Shown: positions 25,841 to 35,025 of the stretch, piece after piece
Numbering within the stretch: position 1 is the first letter of the stretch
Layout: every line of letters starts with the position of its first letter
Assembly: GCF_003207955.1 (NCBI RefSeq)
Contig: NZ_NOXG01000004.1
Location: 62,001-126,000, forward strand
Source: Novacetimonas pomaceti
GTDB lineage: Bacteria; Pseudomonadota; Alphaproteobacteria; Acetobacterales; Acetobacteraceae
Direction of reading: 5' to 3'
DNA length: 64,000 bases
Made by a program: the position numbers and the translations under genes
The notes under the pieces: generated by a model
Told to the model about the DNA's origin: nothing
Seen by the model: the letters and a program-made list of their open reading frames with translations, nothing else
Databases searched by the model: none

Positions 25841-26824
25841 TCAGTGACAGGGCTGCGCGGCCGGCGGGCCGAGCATGCGCAGCTTGCGATGCAGGGTGGA
25901 TCGGCTGATCCCCAGGATCCGCGCCGCGACCGCGACCTTTCCCCGCGCGGTGGCCAGCGCGGAACGGATCGCCATCTTCTGCGCGTGGCGCAGGCCGCCT
26001 TCGGCGTCTTCCCCGGCCGTGTCGTCAAGCAGGCAGAAATTGAGGTCCTGCGCCGGGGCAATGCCCATATGCACGCGCGCGGCATGCGTCGCGCCCACCA
26101 CGACGCGTTCGTCATCGACCGCGATCATGGGCACCGACCCGTCCGTCCCTTCGCCCAGCAGCATGATCGCATGCCCCCGGTACAGGTCCATGAAGGCCAT
26201 ACGTTCGATGCCCCGCGCCGCCTGCGCCACGGTCGCGGCAATCAGCGCGATTTCCCGCCCGTCATCACTGGGGTGAAAGGAACTGGCGTTGATCACCCCC
26301 GCCACGCGGCCCAGCGCGTCATGCACCGGGGTCGCAACGCACGCCAGCCCACGCAGGGCCGTGCGCCAGTGCTGCGCGCCATGGACCGCAATACTCCGCC
26401 CTTCGGCAAGGCTGGTGCCCACGGCGTTCGTGCCCTCGCGCGCTTCGTTCCAGATCGCGCCGGGCCACAGGCACCATCGGCGACAGCCCCGACGCTGTTC
26501 CGCCTCGATCCGGTGGGTCAGGACAACGCCATCGGCATCGGCCAGCAGCGTCGCATACCCCAGCGGCGACAGCATGGCGCGCATCCGGTCCATGGCCGTC
26601 TCCGCATGGCGCAGCACATTGCCCGCCCGCTGGCAGCACTGGCGCAGTTCGGCGCCGCACAGCACGGGCGGCATGTGGGGCGCAAAGGGGTCGAGGCCAT
26701 GGTCATGGCCGCACCGACGCCATGACGCGTCCAGTCCCGACGCATCCAGTCCCGGCGCGTCAGGTCCCGCCATGGCGGGGCGGCGGGGGGAGTGGTGGGA
26801 CACCGGATGTGGAAACGGGGGCAT
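25841..26824 (-). CDS. AcoR-like regulator: GAF plus Fis-type helix-turn-helix, no AAA+ domain
   Basis: 327 residues. The N-terminal part (about 30-230) matches the AcoR sensor region: SWRRCGHDHGLDP, the segment LLADADGVVLTHRIEAEQRR, IWNEAREGTNAVGTSLAEGRSIAVHGAQHWRTALRGLACVATPVHDALGRVAGVINAS-type GAF core. The end is a Fis-type HTH (GKVAVAARILGISRSTLHRKLRML). AcoR-class activators normally have a sigma-54 AAA+ domain between these parts; here the GAxFTGA-bearing domain is absent. Divergent from acoABC with a perfect inverted repeat between them, so it probably controls that operon. AAGG 8 bases before ATG 26824. Confidence 0.85.
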   Translation of the reverse strand: MPPFPHPVSHHSPRRPAMAGPDAPGLDASGLDASWRRCGHDHGLDPFAPHMPPVLCGAELRQCCQRAGNVLRHAETAMDRMRAMLSPLGYATLLADADGVVLTHRIEAEQRRGCRRWCLWPGAIWNEAREGTNAVGTSLAEGRSIAVHGAQHWRTALRGLACVATPVHDALGRVAGVINASSFHPSDDGREIALIAATVAQAARGIERMAFMDLYRGHAIMLLGEGTDGSVPMIAVDDERVVVGATHAARVHMGIAPAQDLNFCLLDDTAGEDAEGGLRHAQKMAIRSALATARGKVAVAARILGISRSTLHRKLRMLGPPAAQPCH

Positions 26825-26877
26825 GCAGCGCCTTTTTTCGGAACGGTTGGTACGCGCGATGCCGCCTTAACCCCCGT

Positions 26878-26904
26878 CGGAGTGTCGCGTTTCGCGACAC
26901 TCCG
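26878..26904. promoter_or_regulatory. Perfect 12-bp inverted repeat, candidate AcoR-like operator
   Basis: CGGAGTGTCGCG (26878-26889), spacer TTT, CGCGACACTCCG (26893-26904), in the 243-base divergent region. The inner TGTCGCG-N3-CGCGACA is the kind of palindrome bound by Fis-type HTH regulators. It sits 54 bases before the regulator gene and 164 before acoA. Confidence 0.7.
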
Positions 26905-27067
26905 GACACGGCGCGTCACATGGGCGTGAAAGCGCGACGGCCATCCTTGTCCCGGTGGGGCCGGTGGCGCTGTGGTGGCGGCGTGCCCGGTCGCGCCGCT
27001 GCGTGCCGCCGGGCCGGATACGAAATCACGGATATGAACATCCGTGGCTGGAACAGGGAAAACATCC

Positions 27068-28033
27068 ATGCAAATAGCGCGGGAAACGCTGCTGCGTTCC
27101 TATCGTGCGATGCGCACCATCCGCATGTTCGAGGAACGCCTGCATGTCGAATTCGCAACCGGCGGCATCCCCGGTTTCGTCCACCTGTATTGTGGCGAGG
27201 AAGCGTCCGGCGTGGGCGTATGCGCCAACCTGACCGACAGTGACACGATCGCCAGCACCCATCGCGGCCACGGCCACTGCATCGCCAAGGGCGTGGGCGT
27301 CGCGGGCATGATGGCCGAAATCTATGGCCGCAGCACCGGCGTATGCCGTGGCAAGGGCGGGTCGATGCATATTGCCGACCTGACGCGCGGGATGCTTGGC
27401 GCCAATGGCATCGTCGGTGGCGGGCCGCCGCTGATCTGCGGCGCGGCGCTGTCGCACAAAACCCTGCGCAATGGCGCGGTGGCCGTGGCGTTCTATGGCG
27501 ACGGGGCCTCGAACGAGGGATCGACGCTCGAAAGCCTCAACCTCGCGTCCGTATGGAAACTGCCCGCCGTCTTCGTGGTGGAGGACAATGGCTATGGCGA
27601 GGCGACGGGTGCGTCCTATGCATGCGCCGGCACGCAGAAGGCGCGCGCGGCGGCGTTCGGCATGCCGTATGCCGAATGCGACGGTTCCGACTATTTCGCC
27701 GTGCATCAGGCGGCGGCGGAGGTCATCGCCCACGCGCGCGGCGGAAACGGGCCGGCGATGCTGCATGTCCACCTTGAACGCTGGTACGGGCATTTCGAGG
27801 GCGACGCCATGACCTACCGCGCCGCGGGCGAGGTGGCGGAGGCCCGGCGCGATCGCGACTGCCTGACGCTGTTTCGCGACCGCGTGACGCAGGCCGCCGT
27901 GCTGGAGGCCTCGGCCCTGGATGAAATCGACGCCGCCGTTGCCGATGAAATCGAAAGCGCGGTCCTTCAGGCCCGGGCGGATCCGCTGCCGCAGCCGTCG
28001 GACCTGCTGGCCGATGTGTATGTGCGCTACTGA
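27068..28033 (+). CDS. acoA: Acetoin dehydrogenase E1 component, alpha subunit
   Basis: 321 residues. Thiamine-diphosphate E1 alpha: RTIRMFEERL, STHRGHGHCIAKGV, GKGGSMH, then the TPP motif GDGASNEGSTLESLNLAS...VVEDN (about 144-174). Cleaves acetoin to acetaldehyde and an acetyl group passed to E2. The pairing with a beta subunit and an AcoC-type E2 separates it from pyruvate dehydrogenase. AGGGAAA lies about 8 bases before ATG 27068. First gene of acoABC. Confidence 0.93.
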   Translation: MQIARETLLRSYRAMRTIRMFEERLHVEFATGGIPGFVHLYCGEEASGVGVCANLTDSDTIASTHRGHGHCIAKGVGVAGMMAEIYGRSTGVCRGKGGSMHIADLTRGMLGANGIVGGGPPLICGAALSHKTLRNGAVAVAFYGDGASNEGSTLESLNLASVWKLPAVFVVEDNGYGEATGASYACAGTQKARAAAFGMPYAECDGSDYFAVHQAAAEVIAHARGGNGPAMLHVHLERWYGHFEGDAMTYRAAGEVAEARRDRDCLTLFRDRVTQAAVLEASALDEIDAAVADEIESAVLQARADPLPQPSDLLADVYVRY

Positions 28034-28082
28034 TCGCGATCACGCGTGATCAGCACGGAACCATTGTCCGAAAGAACGAAGA

Positions 28083-29111
28083 ATGAGCAAAAAAAGCTTT
28101 CGACAGGCCATTAACGAGGCCATGCGTCTGGAAATGCGGCGCGATCCGAACGTCATCATCATGGGCGAGGACGTGGCCGGCGGCCGTGGCGGTTCCGCCG
28201 GGATCAAAGATGCCTGGGGCGGCGTGCTGGGCGTGACCAGGGGACTGCTGGAGGAATTCGGGGAGGAGCGGGTCCTCGACACCCCGATTACCGAGGCCTC
28301 GTACATCGGTGCGGCGGCGGGGGCGGCGATGACGGGGCTGCGTCCCGTGGCCGAACTGATGTTCGTTGATTTCGTCGGCTGCTGCCTGGACCAGATCATG
28401 AACCAGACGGCCAAGTTCCGGTACATGTTCGGCGGAAAGGCGCGCACGCCGCTGGTGATCCGCGCGATGTATGGCGCGGGCTTCAATGCCGCGGCGCAGC
28501 ACAGCCAGGCGCTGTATCCGCTGTTTACCCACATCCCCGGCCTGAAGGTGGTCATCCCGTCCTCCCCCTATGAGGCGAAGGGCCTGCTGATCGAGGCGAT
28601 CCGCGATGATGATCCCGTCATCTTCCTTGAAAACAAGGTCATGTATGACGAGGAAGAAGACGTCCCGGACGAGGCCTATACCATTCCGTTCGGGGAGGCG
28701 AACCTGACGCGCGAGGGCGCGGATGTCACCATCGTCGCCTTTGGCCGCATGGTCGGCCTTGCCAACCAGGCGGCGGACCGTCTGGAACGCCAGGGTATCG
28801 GCTGCACGGTCATCGACCCGCGCACGACCTCGCCGCTGGATCGCGACACGATCCTTGAATGCGTGGCGGATACCGGGCGTCTGGTGATCGTCGATGAATC
28901 CAGCCCGCGCTGCAACATGGCGACCGATATCGCGGCCCTGGTGGCGGAGGAGGCGTTCGACGCCCTGCGCGCGCCGATCCGTCGCGTCGTGCCGCCCCAT
29001 ACCCCCGTGCCCTTCGCGACGGCGCTTGAAAGCCTCTATCTTCCCAGCGTGGAGAAAATCGAGGCCGCCGTCACATCGGTCATGAACACGCGCGTTACGG
29101 AGAAAGCCTGA
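28083..29111 (+). CDS. acoB: Acetoin dehydrogenase E1 component, beta subunit
   Basis: 342 residues. Transketolase-like E1 beta: FRQAINEAMRLEMRRDPNVIIMGEDVAGG, DTPITEASYIGAAAGAAMTGLRPVAELMF, VVIPSSPYEAKGLL, and C-terminal TDIAALVAEEAFDALRAPIRRV. The Glu of GEDV and the YIGAAAGAA segment contribute to the TPP site shared with the alpha subunit. 49 bases after acoA and 1 base before acoC. Confidence 0.94.
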   Translation: MSKKSFRQAINEAMRLEMRRDPNVIIMGEDVAGGRGGSAGIKDAWGGVLGVTRGLLEEFGEERVLDTPITEASYIGAAAGAAMTGLRPVAELMFVDFVGCCLDQIMNQTAKFRYMFGGKARTPLVIRAMYGAGFNAAAQHSQALYPLFTHIPGLKVVIPSSPYEAKGLLIEAIRDDDPVIFLENKVMYDEEEDVPDEAYTIPFGEANLTREGADVTIVAFGRMVGLANQAADRLERQGIGCTVIDPRTTSPLDRDTILECVADTGRLVIVDESSPRCNMATDIAALVAEEAFDALRAPIRRVVPPHTPVPFATALESLYLPSVEKIEAAVTSVMNTRVTEKA

Positions 29112-29112
29112 C

Positions 29113-30249
29113 ATGGCAAGCGAAATCACAGCCATCACCATGCCGAAATTCGGCCTTGCGATGACCGAGGGCAAGATCGCCGGATGGATGGTCGCCCCCG
29201 GCGCGAAGGTGCAGGCGGGCGAGGAACTGGTCGATATCGAAACGTCGAAGATCACGAATGCGTTTGAAAGCCCGGTGTCGGGCACCCTGCGCCGGCAGGT
29301 CGCGCCCAATGGCGAAACGCTGCCGGTTGGCGCGCTGATCGCGGTGGTGGCGGACGCGTCGGTGCCCGATGCGGAAATCGACGCGTTCATCACCCGGTTC
29401 CAGTCCGAGTTTTCCGAGGCCAGCGGCCCGGCCGAGGCCGCTGGCGCTTCGGCGGATCCTGTCCTTGTAACGGTGGGTACACACACGCTGCGGGTGCATG
29501 AACTGGGCGGTGGCGACGCAACGCCGCTGGTGCTGGTGCATGGCTTTGGCGGGGATCTGAAGAACTGGATGTTCAACCATGCCGCGCTGTCGCACGCGCG
29601 GCGGGTCATCGCCTTTGACCTGCCGGGGCATGGCGGGTCGTCAAAGGACGTGGGGCCAGGCACGCTGCGATTCTTTGCCGACGTGACGGCGCAGCTTCTG
29701 GATCACCTGAACCTGTCGCGGGTGCATGTGATGGGCCATTCGCTGGGGGGCGGGGTCGCGCTGACGCTGGCGCGTGATGCGCCACAACGTGTGGCCTCGC
29801 TGTCGCTGATCGCGCCCGCCGGGCTGGGGACGCAGATCAACATGGTGTTCATCAACGGCTTTATCGAGGCGGATCGCGCGCGCGCCATGCAGGATGTGCT
29901 GAAATGCCTTGTGCATGACAAGTCGCTGATCGGGCGGCGCATGGTTGATGACGTCCTGCGCTACAAGCGCCTTGATGGCGTGCAGGCCGCGTTGCGGACG
30001 GTGGCGGCCGCGTGTTTCCCCGACGGCAGGCAGGGGGACGACCTGCGCGACGTGCTGGAGGCGACGCAGATTCCCGCGACCCTGATGTGGGGGGCGGCGG
30101 ACGAGATCCTGCCCGCGACGCAGGGCGATGGGCTGCTGCCGGACAGCGCACACCACGGCTTTGTCGATATCGGGCACATGCCGCAGCTGGAATGCGCCTC
30201 CGACGTCAATGGCATTGTGGGCACGTTCCTGGAACGCCACGACGGCTGA
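29113..30249 (+). CDS. acoC: Acetoin dehydrogenase E2 (lipoyl domain fused to alpha/beta hydrolase)
   Basis: 378 residues. N-terminal lipoyl domain with DIETSKITN (lipoyl Lys 46), a short linker (about 85-115), then an alpha/beta-hydrolase domain with VHGFGGDLKNW, nucleophile motif GHSLGGG (Ser 210) and a C-terminal His in GHMPQLE. This fusion is typical of AcoC and differs from the usual E2 catalytic domain. It accepts the acetyl group and transfers it to CoA. No E3 (dihydrolipoamide dehydrogenase) follows, so a general E3 is probably shared. A repeat begins exactly after the stop. Confidence 0.92.
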   Translation: MASEITAITMPKFGLAMTEGKIAGWMVAPGAKVQAGEELVDIETSKITNAFESPVSGTLRRQVAPNGETLPVGALIAVVADASVPDAEIDAFITRFQSEFSEASGPAEAAGASADPVLVTVGTHTLRVHELGGGDATPLVLVHGFGGDLKNWMFNHAALSHARRVIAFDLPGHGGSSKDVGPGTLRFFADVTAQLLDHLNLSRVHVMGHSLGGGVALTLARDAPQRVASLSLIAPAGLGTQINMVFINGFIEADRARAMQDVLKCLVHDKSLIGRRMVDDVLRYKRLDGVQAALRTVAAACFPDGRQGDDLRDVLEATQIPATLMWGAADEILPATQGDGLLPDSAHHGFVDIGHMPQLECASDVNGIVGTFLERHDG

Positions 30250-30393
30250 AAGACCGTTCGGACAGGCAGGTCCCATAATGTCTTGAAGTCATGAAACTTT
30301 TTGGTGAAGCTTTTTTCAAAAATCTTTGGAAGATGTCGTCTTTTTAAAAAAGGCGACGCCCGAAAACTTTTATTTTTGGTTTTAAACCGTTCC
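30250..30393 (-). repeat. Palindromic intergenic repeat, copy C (inverted orientation)
   Basis: Read leftward from 30393: GGAACGG...AAAAGTTTTCGGGCGTCGCC, hairpin 1 GTCGCCTTTTTTTAAAAAGACGAC, a diverged hairpin 2 (CCAAAGATTTTTGAAAAAAGC), TTCACCAAAAAGTTTCATGACTTCA, then GGGACCTGCCTGTC near 30262-30275. It is the only copy in this orientation and abuts the acoC stop codon. Confidence 0.85.
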
Positions 30394-30425
30394 CGGGCAA
30401 CTGGCCCGGAAGGAACGAGTGAATG

Positions 30426-30463
30426 AGGGGATGCGGGGATTTCGCCCTGCGTCCCCTTTCTTT
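30426..30463 (+). terminator. Terminator downstream of acoABC and the repeat
   Basis: Stem AGGGGATGCGGGG (30426-30438) with CCCTGCGTCCCCT (30445-30457), 13 pairs including two wobbles, loop ATTTCG, followed by TTCTTT. Confidence 0.6.
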
Positions 30464-30668
30464 CGCGTCGCGCCATCGCGACTGCGGCGCAACGATCTGT
30501 CATTCCCCCGATAACCGGCCCCGATAACCGGAAGGTGTGCGGCGCGTGCTTGCCAAGCCGCATTGCGTGTGTTTTCAGTTGTAACAACACACGGAACGAC
30601 AAGGCAGGACATGCCGCACGGGACGTCGCCATGGGCGTGGTTCCGGCCGGTACGGGATAATAATAACA

Positions 30669-32153
30669 ATGTTTGTCGGAATCGATCTGGGCACGTCGGC
30701 CATAAAGGCCGTGCTGGTGGATGACAGCCAGGCGGTGGTTGGCAGCCAGTCCCATCCCCTGACCATCAGTTCCCCGCATGACGGATGGAATGAACAGGAC
30801 CCCCATGACTGGTGGGTGGCGACGCTGGCGGTGCTGGACGCGCTGGCGGCGGCCCATCCACAACAGATGTCGCAGGTGCGCGGCATCGGCCTGTCGGGAC
30901 AGCAGCATGGCGCGGTCCTGCTGGATGCGGCGGGGGAGGTGCTGCGTCCGTGCATCCTGTGGAACGACGTGCGCGCCACGGCGGAATGCGCCGAATTCGA
31001 ACGCCGCTTTCCCCGCAGCCGGCAGGTATGCGGCAATGTCGCCATGCCCGGCTTTACCGCGCCCAAGCTGATCTGGGTCGCGCGCCACGAACCCGAAATC
31101 TTTGCCGCCACCCGTCATGTCCTGCTGCCCAAGGCATGGCTGCGTTACCGCCTGACGGGCGAGATGATCGAGGACATGTCCGATGCCTCCGGCACGTTGT
31201 GGCTGGATGTGGGGCATCGCCGCTGGTCCGATGACGCGATTGCGGCGTGCGGTCTGACGCGCCACGCCATGCCCGCGCTGGTGGAAGGCACGGCCCCCGC
31301 CGGTCGCCTGCATGACATGCTTGCCCGGCGGTGGGACATGAAGACGCTCCCCGTCCTTGCCGGCAGCGCCGGGGACAATGCCGCCGGGGCCGTGGGGCTG
31401 GGGGCCGTGCGGGCCGGCTCCGCCTTCCTCTCGCTGGGGACGTCGGGGGTCCTGTGGGTGACGACGGATCGCTTCCGTCCCCATCCGCAGGGCGGGATCC
31501 ACGCATTCTGCCATGCCGTGCCGCGCATGTGGCACCAGATGGGGGTCACGCTGTCGGCGGCCTCGTCCCTTGCATGGTGGTCGCGCACCACCGGGGTTAC
31601 GGAAACGGCGCTGCTGGCGGAACTGCCGCCGCAGGTGACGCGTCCGTCGCCCGTCATCTTCCTGCCTTACCTGTCGGGGGAGCGCACGCCCCATAATGAC
31701 GGGACCATCCGGGGTGTTTTCGCGGGCCTGTCATCGGGCACGACGCGGGCCGAAATGACGCAGGCCGTGCTGGAGGGGGTCGCGTTTTCGTTCCGCGACG
31801 TGGTCGACGTGCTGGCGGAGGCGGGATCGCACCTGACGCAGGCCGACGTCATTGGCGGCGGGTCGCGCAGCCGCCTGTGGATTTCCATCCTGGCCTCGGT
31901 CACCGGCCTGTCGCTGCACCGTCTGGCGCATGGGGAACAGGGCGGGTCGTTCGGCGCGGCGCGGCTGGCGCGGCTGGCCGCCACGGGGGAGGCGGTGGAC
32001 AGCGTCTGCCTGCCGCCGCAGCGGGTGGAGACGGTATCCCCAGACGCGGCGCTGGCGGCGGCCTATGCCACCCCGCTGGCGCGTTACCGTGCCCTGTATC
32101 CCGCCGTGCGCGACGCCATGCGCGTCTCCGCCCCCTCAATGGTGTCCCCCTGA
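30669..32153 (+). CDS. xylB: Xylulokinase
   Basis: 494 residues, FGGY sugar kinase. FVGIDLGTSAIKAVLVDD (ATP/phosphate loop), ISGQQHG-like GLSGQQHGAVLLD, LWNDVRATAEC, AMPGFTAPKLIWV, and SAGDNAAGAVGLG in the C-terminal ATPase half; VIGGGSRSRLW completes the family pattern. Phosphorylates D-xylulose to the 5-phosphate. A sugar porter and a royal-jelly-type protein follow on the same strand. The start ATG has no clear ribosome-binding site; the frame offers no better one. Confidence 0.93.
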   Translation: MFVGIDLGTSAIKAVLVDDSQAVVGSQSHPLTISSPHDGWNEQDPHDWWVATLAVLDALAAAHPQQMSQVRGIGLSGQQHGAVLLDAAGEVLRPCILWNDVRATAECAEFERRFPRSRQVCGNVAMPGFTAPKLIWVARHEPEIFAATRHVLLPKAWLRYRLTGEMIEDMSDASGTLWLDVGHRRWSDDAIAACGLTRHAMPALVEGTAPAGRLHDMLARRWDMKTLPVLAGSAGDNAAGAVGLGAVRAGSAFLSLGTSGVLWVTTDRFRPHPQGGIHAFCHAVPRMWHQMGVTLSAASSLAWWSRTTGVTETALLAELPPQVTRPSPVIFLPYLSGERTPHNDGTIRGVFAGLSSGTTRAEMTQAVLEGVAFSFRDVVDVLAEAGSHLTQADVIGGGSRSRLWISILASVTGLSLHRLAHGEQGGSFGAARLARLAATGEAVDSVCLPPQRVETVSPDAALAAAYATPLARYRALYPAVRDAMRVSAPSMVSP

Positions 32154-32397
32154 CCGGCATGTCGGCCGTTGCGGCGTGGCAGGGCCGGTCCCCGATGAAC
32201 GCAAGGAACGACATGGCGTGTCCTGTCTTCATGATCGCGTTTGACGAAAAAGCCGGTTTTCCCGCCGGTCCGATCGGTACAGCGGGGCCGTCCGGGAAAA
32301 GCGGTCATGGGGGCATGCGCCGCGCGTCATGGCATGTAAATATCGGCCTCCCGCTCCGGCCGTTGGTCCCGGATGGCAGAAAAAGGAAACAGCCTGC

Positions 32398-33537
32398 ATG
32401 AACATTTCCCCGTTTTCCCCCCGTTCGTATCGCGTCATGCGGGTGATGGGGCTGATGCTCCTGCTTGGCGCGCCGCTGCAGGCGCATGCGGGCGACAGCG
32501 TGGATCATGGCGCGATCCCCACGCGCAACATCTCCATCGTCGCGCGGTTTTCCGACATGCAGCCCTCCGGCATCGCGGCGCTGCCTGACGGACGCCTCGT
32601 GCTGGCCTTTCCACGCAGCGCCGCCGATCACAAGGGGCCGCGCCTTGCCGTGCTGAAGGATGGCAGGCCCGTGCCGTTCCCCGACGCGGCGACGCAGGAC
32701 CGGCTGGTGTCCCCGCTGGGCATGACGGTGGATGCGACCGGACGCCTGTGGGTGGTGGACGAGGGGACGGTCGCGGGGGACAAGACGCCGCCCCGTCCGG
32801 CCCTGATCGGGATGGATGCCCGCACGGGGAAAATCCTTGCCACCATCGCGCTGGACCCTTCCACGGGGGCGACGCGCGATGACGGCCACGTCAATGACGT
32901 GCGGGTGGATATGACGCATGGCGCGGGCGGCACGGCGTATATCAGCGACACGTCAACGGCGGACCACCCGGCGATCATCGTGGTGGATATCGCGACGGGC
33001 AGGGCGCGGCGCGTTCTGGAAAATGCGCCCTCCACCCGGGCGCAGCCGGATTTCGCGATGGAACTGGACGGCCAGATGCTCCAGTACAGCCCGACCCACC
33101 CCGTCATGGGACAGGGCGGCATCGACGGCGTGACGCTGAGCGCCGATTCATCGCGCCTGTACTGGCAGCCCCTGTCGAGCCGCAGGCTGTACAGCGCGCC
33201 GACGGCCGTGCTGTCGGATCCCGCCGCGACCCCGGCGCAGGTGGAACGCGCCGTCCGGGACGAGGGCGAGACCGTGGTGGTCGACGGGATGGCCACCGCG
33301 CCGGACAATTCACTGTACCTGACCGATATCGAACATCATGCCGTCGTGCGGCGCGCGCCTGACGGACACCTGTCGATGGTCGCGCATGACCCGCGCCTGA
33401 TCGCGCCCGACAGCCTGGCGCTGGTGGGCAGGACGCGGTGGCTGACGGTGGGGCAGTGGTCGCGCCTGCCCGTCTTCCATGACGGGCACGACATGGAGGA
33501 ACGTCCGTGGCTTCTGGTCAGGATCTCGCTTCCCTGA
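32398..33537 (+). CDS. Exported major royal jelly/yellow-family beta-propeller protein
   Basis: 379 residues. Signal peptide to about residue 34 (LMLLLGAPLQAHAGD). Family signatures: LGMTVDATGRLWVVDEGTVAG, NDVRVDMTHGAGGTAYISDTS, IDGVTLSADSSRLYWQPLSSRRLYSA and DGMATAPDNSLYLTDIEHHAV. These six-bladed propellers are common in bacteria, mostly without a known substrate; a lactonase- or sugar-related role is possible beside xylB and the porter but is inferred. AAAGGAAA precedes ATG 32398; the longer frame from 32329 lacks a good site. Confidence 0.85.
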   Translation: MNISPFSPRSYRVMRVMGLMLLLGAPLQAHAGDSVDHGAIPTRNISIVARFSDMQPSGIAALPDGRLVLAFPRSAADHKGPRLAVLKDGRPVPFPDAATQDRLVSPLGMTVDATGRLWVVDEGTVAGDKTPPRPALIGMDARTGKILATIALDPSTGATRDDGHVNDVRVDMTHGAGGTAYISDTSTADHPAIIVVDIATGRARRVLENAPSTRAQPDFAMELDGQMLQYSPTHPVMGQGGIDGVTLSADSSRLYWQPLSSRRLYSAPTAVLSDPAATPAQVERAVRDEGETVVVDGMATAPDNSLYLTDIEHHAVVRRAPDGHLSMVAHDPRLIAPDSLALVGRTRWLTVGQWSRLPVFHDGHDMEERPWLLVRISLP

Positions 33538-33588
33538 CCCCGGCCGACATCGCCGGACATCGAACTACGCTGAAGAAAGAAAAGAATA

Positions 33589-34956
33589 ATGGCGCAGGAC
33601 AAGAACGTGGCTTCCACCCCTCCCATCGTCGGGCTGATCGCGGGCGTCGCGGCGACGGGGGGGCTGCTGTTCGGGTATGACACGGGCATCATTTCCGCGG
33701 CACTGCTGCAGATCACGGGCGATTTCGCGCTGGGCACGCTGGGGCAGCAGGTGGTGACGTCGGCGATCGTCGCGGGCGCGCTTGGGGGATGCCTGATGGC
33801 CGCCCCGCTGTCGGACCGGCTGGGGCGGCGTTACATGATCATGTTTGCGGCGCTGGTGTTCATTTTCGGCACGCTGATGGCCTCGTTTTCCCCCGGCGTG
33901 TCGCTTCTGGTCTTCGCGCGCTTCATCCTTGGCCTTGCGGTGGGGATGTGTTCGCAGATCGTGCCGGTCTATATCGCGGAAATCGCCCCGCCTGAAAAAC
34001 GCGGGCAGATGGTGGTCCTGTTCCAGATGGCGGTGGTGGCAGGCATCCTGATTTCCTTCATCGCGGGCTATGTGCTGCGTGACCAGTCATGGCGGCTGAT
34101 GTTCGGGCTGGGCGTGGTGCCGGCGGTGGTGCTGTTCGTGGGCATGTCGCTGCTGCCGCGCAGCCCGCGCTGGCTTGCGATGAAAGGCAACCTCGAAGGC
34201 GCGTTCGAGGTGCTGCAGCGCCTGCGGCGCGACCCCGCCCTTGCCCGCACGGAGCTGGAGGCCATCGTCGCCATGCATGACGAGCAGGCGCCCTGGTCCG
34301 CCCTGTTGCAGCCGTGGGTGCGGCCCGCGCTTGTCGCCTCGGTCGGGGTGGCGCTGTTCTGCCAGATCACGGGCGTCAATGCGGTGCTGTATTACGCGCC
34401 GACCATTTTCGCGGGGGTGGGGTTTGGCAAAAGCTCCGCCCTGCTGACTTCCATCGCCATCGGGGTCGCGATGCTGGCCTCCACCACGTTCGGCAGCTGG
34501 GCCGTCGATGCGTGGGGCCGGCGCACGCTGCTGCTGCGGCTTATTCCCGGGGCGGTGGTGTCGCTGCTGGTGCTGGGGACGATGTTCGCCATTGGCGCGA
34601 CGCAGGGGATCAATACCTGGATCACGGCGGCGGCGGTCGTGTGCTATGCCATCTTCAACGTCGGCAGCCTGTCGGTCGCGGTCTGGCTGGTGGGGGCGGA
34701 GGTCTATCCCCTGTCATGCCGCAGCAAGGGGATGAGCCTTGTCGCCGCGACGCACTGGGTGGCGGACCTTGTGGTGTCGCTGACGACGCTTTCGCTGGTG
34801 CAGACGCTGGGGGCCGCGGGCACGTTCTGGATGTTCGCGGCGCTGAATTTCGCGGCGTTCGTGTTCGTGCTGCGCTATGTCCCCGAAACGCGCGGCCGCT
34901 CCCTGGAGGAAATCGAGGCGTCGCTCAGGAACGGGACCTTCGGCGCGATGGGCTGA
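33589..34956 (+). CDS. MFS sugar porter (XylE/GalP type)
   Basis: 455 residues, 12 membrane helices. Signatures of the sugar porter family: GLLFGYDTGIISAAL in TM1, DRLGRRYMIM between TM2 and TM3, PVYIAEIAPPEKRGQMV after TM4, LPRSPRWLAMKG before the central loop, AVDAWGRRTLLL and VPETRGRSLEEIE near the C-terminus. Proton-coupled uptake of a hexose or pentose is expected; together with xylB upstream D-xylose, xylulose or a related sugar is a reasonable guess. It follows the propeller gene by 51 bases. Confidence 0.94.
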   Translation: MAQDKNVASTPPIVGLIAGVAATGGLLFGYDTGIISAALLQITGDFALGTLGQQVVTSAIVAGALGGCLMAAPLSDRLGRRYMIMFAALVFIFGTLMASFSPGVSLLVFARFILGLAVGMCSQIVPVYIAEIAPPEKRGQMVVLFQMAVVAGILISFIAGYVLRDQSWRLMFGLGVVPAVVLFVGMSLLPRSPRWLAMKGNLEGAFEVLQRLRRDPALARTELEAIVAMHDEQAPWSALLQPWVRPALVASVGVALFCQITGVNAVLYYAPTIFAGVGFGKSSALLTSIAIGVAMLASTTFGSWAVDAWGRRTLLLRLIPGAVVSLLVLGTMFAIGATQGINTWITAAAVVCYAIFNVGSLSVAVWLVGAEVYPLSCRSKGMSLVAATHWVADLVVSLTTLSLVQTLGAAGTFWMFAALNFAAFVFVLRYVPETRGRSLEEIEASLRNGTFGAMG

Positions 34957-35025
34957 AGGCTGGCGCGGGGATGGCTGTGGCATGTCCCGCGCCGGGCCGT
35001 CATGGCGTCTTGCGGGCAGTCTTCC

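Noticed and set aside
34963..34994. Hairpin GGCGCGGG.../...CCCGCGCC after the sugar porter gene
   Set aside because: No T run follows and the loop is long; not a convincing terminator.
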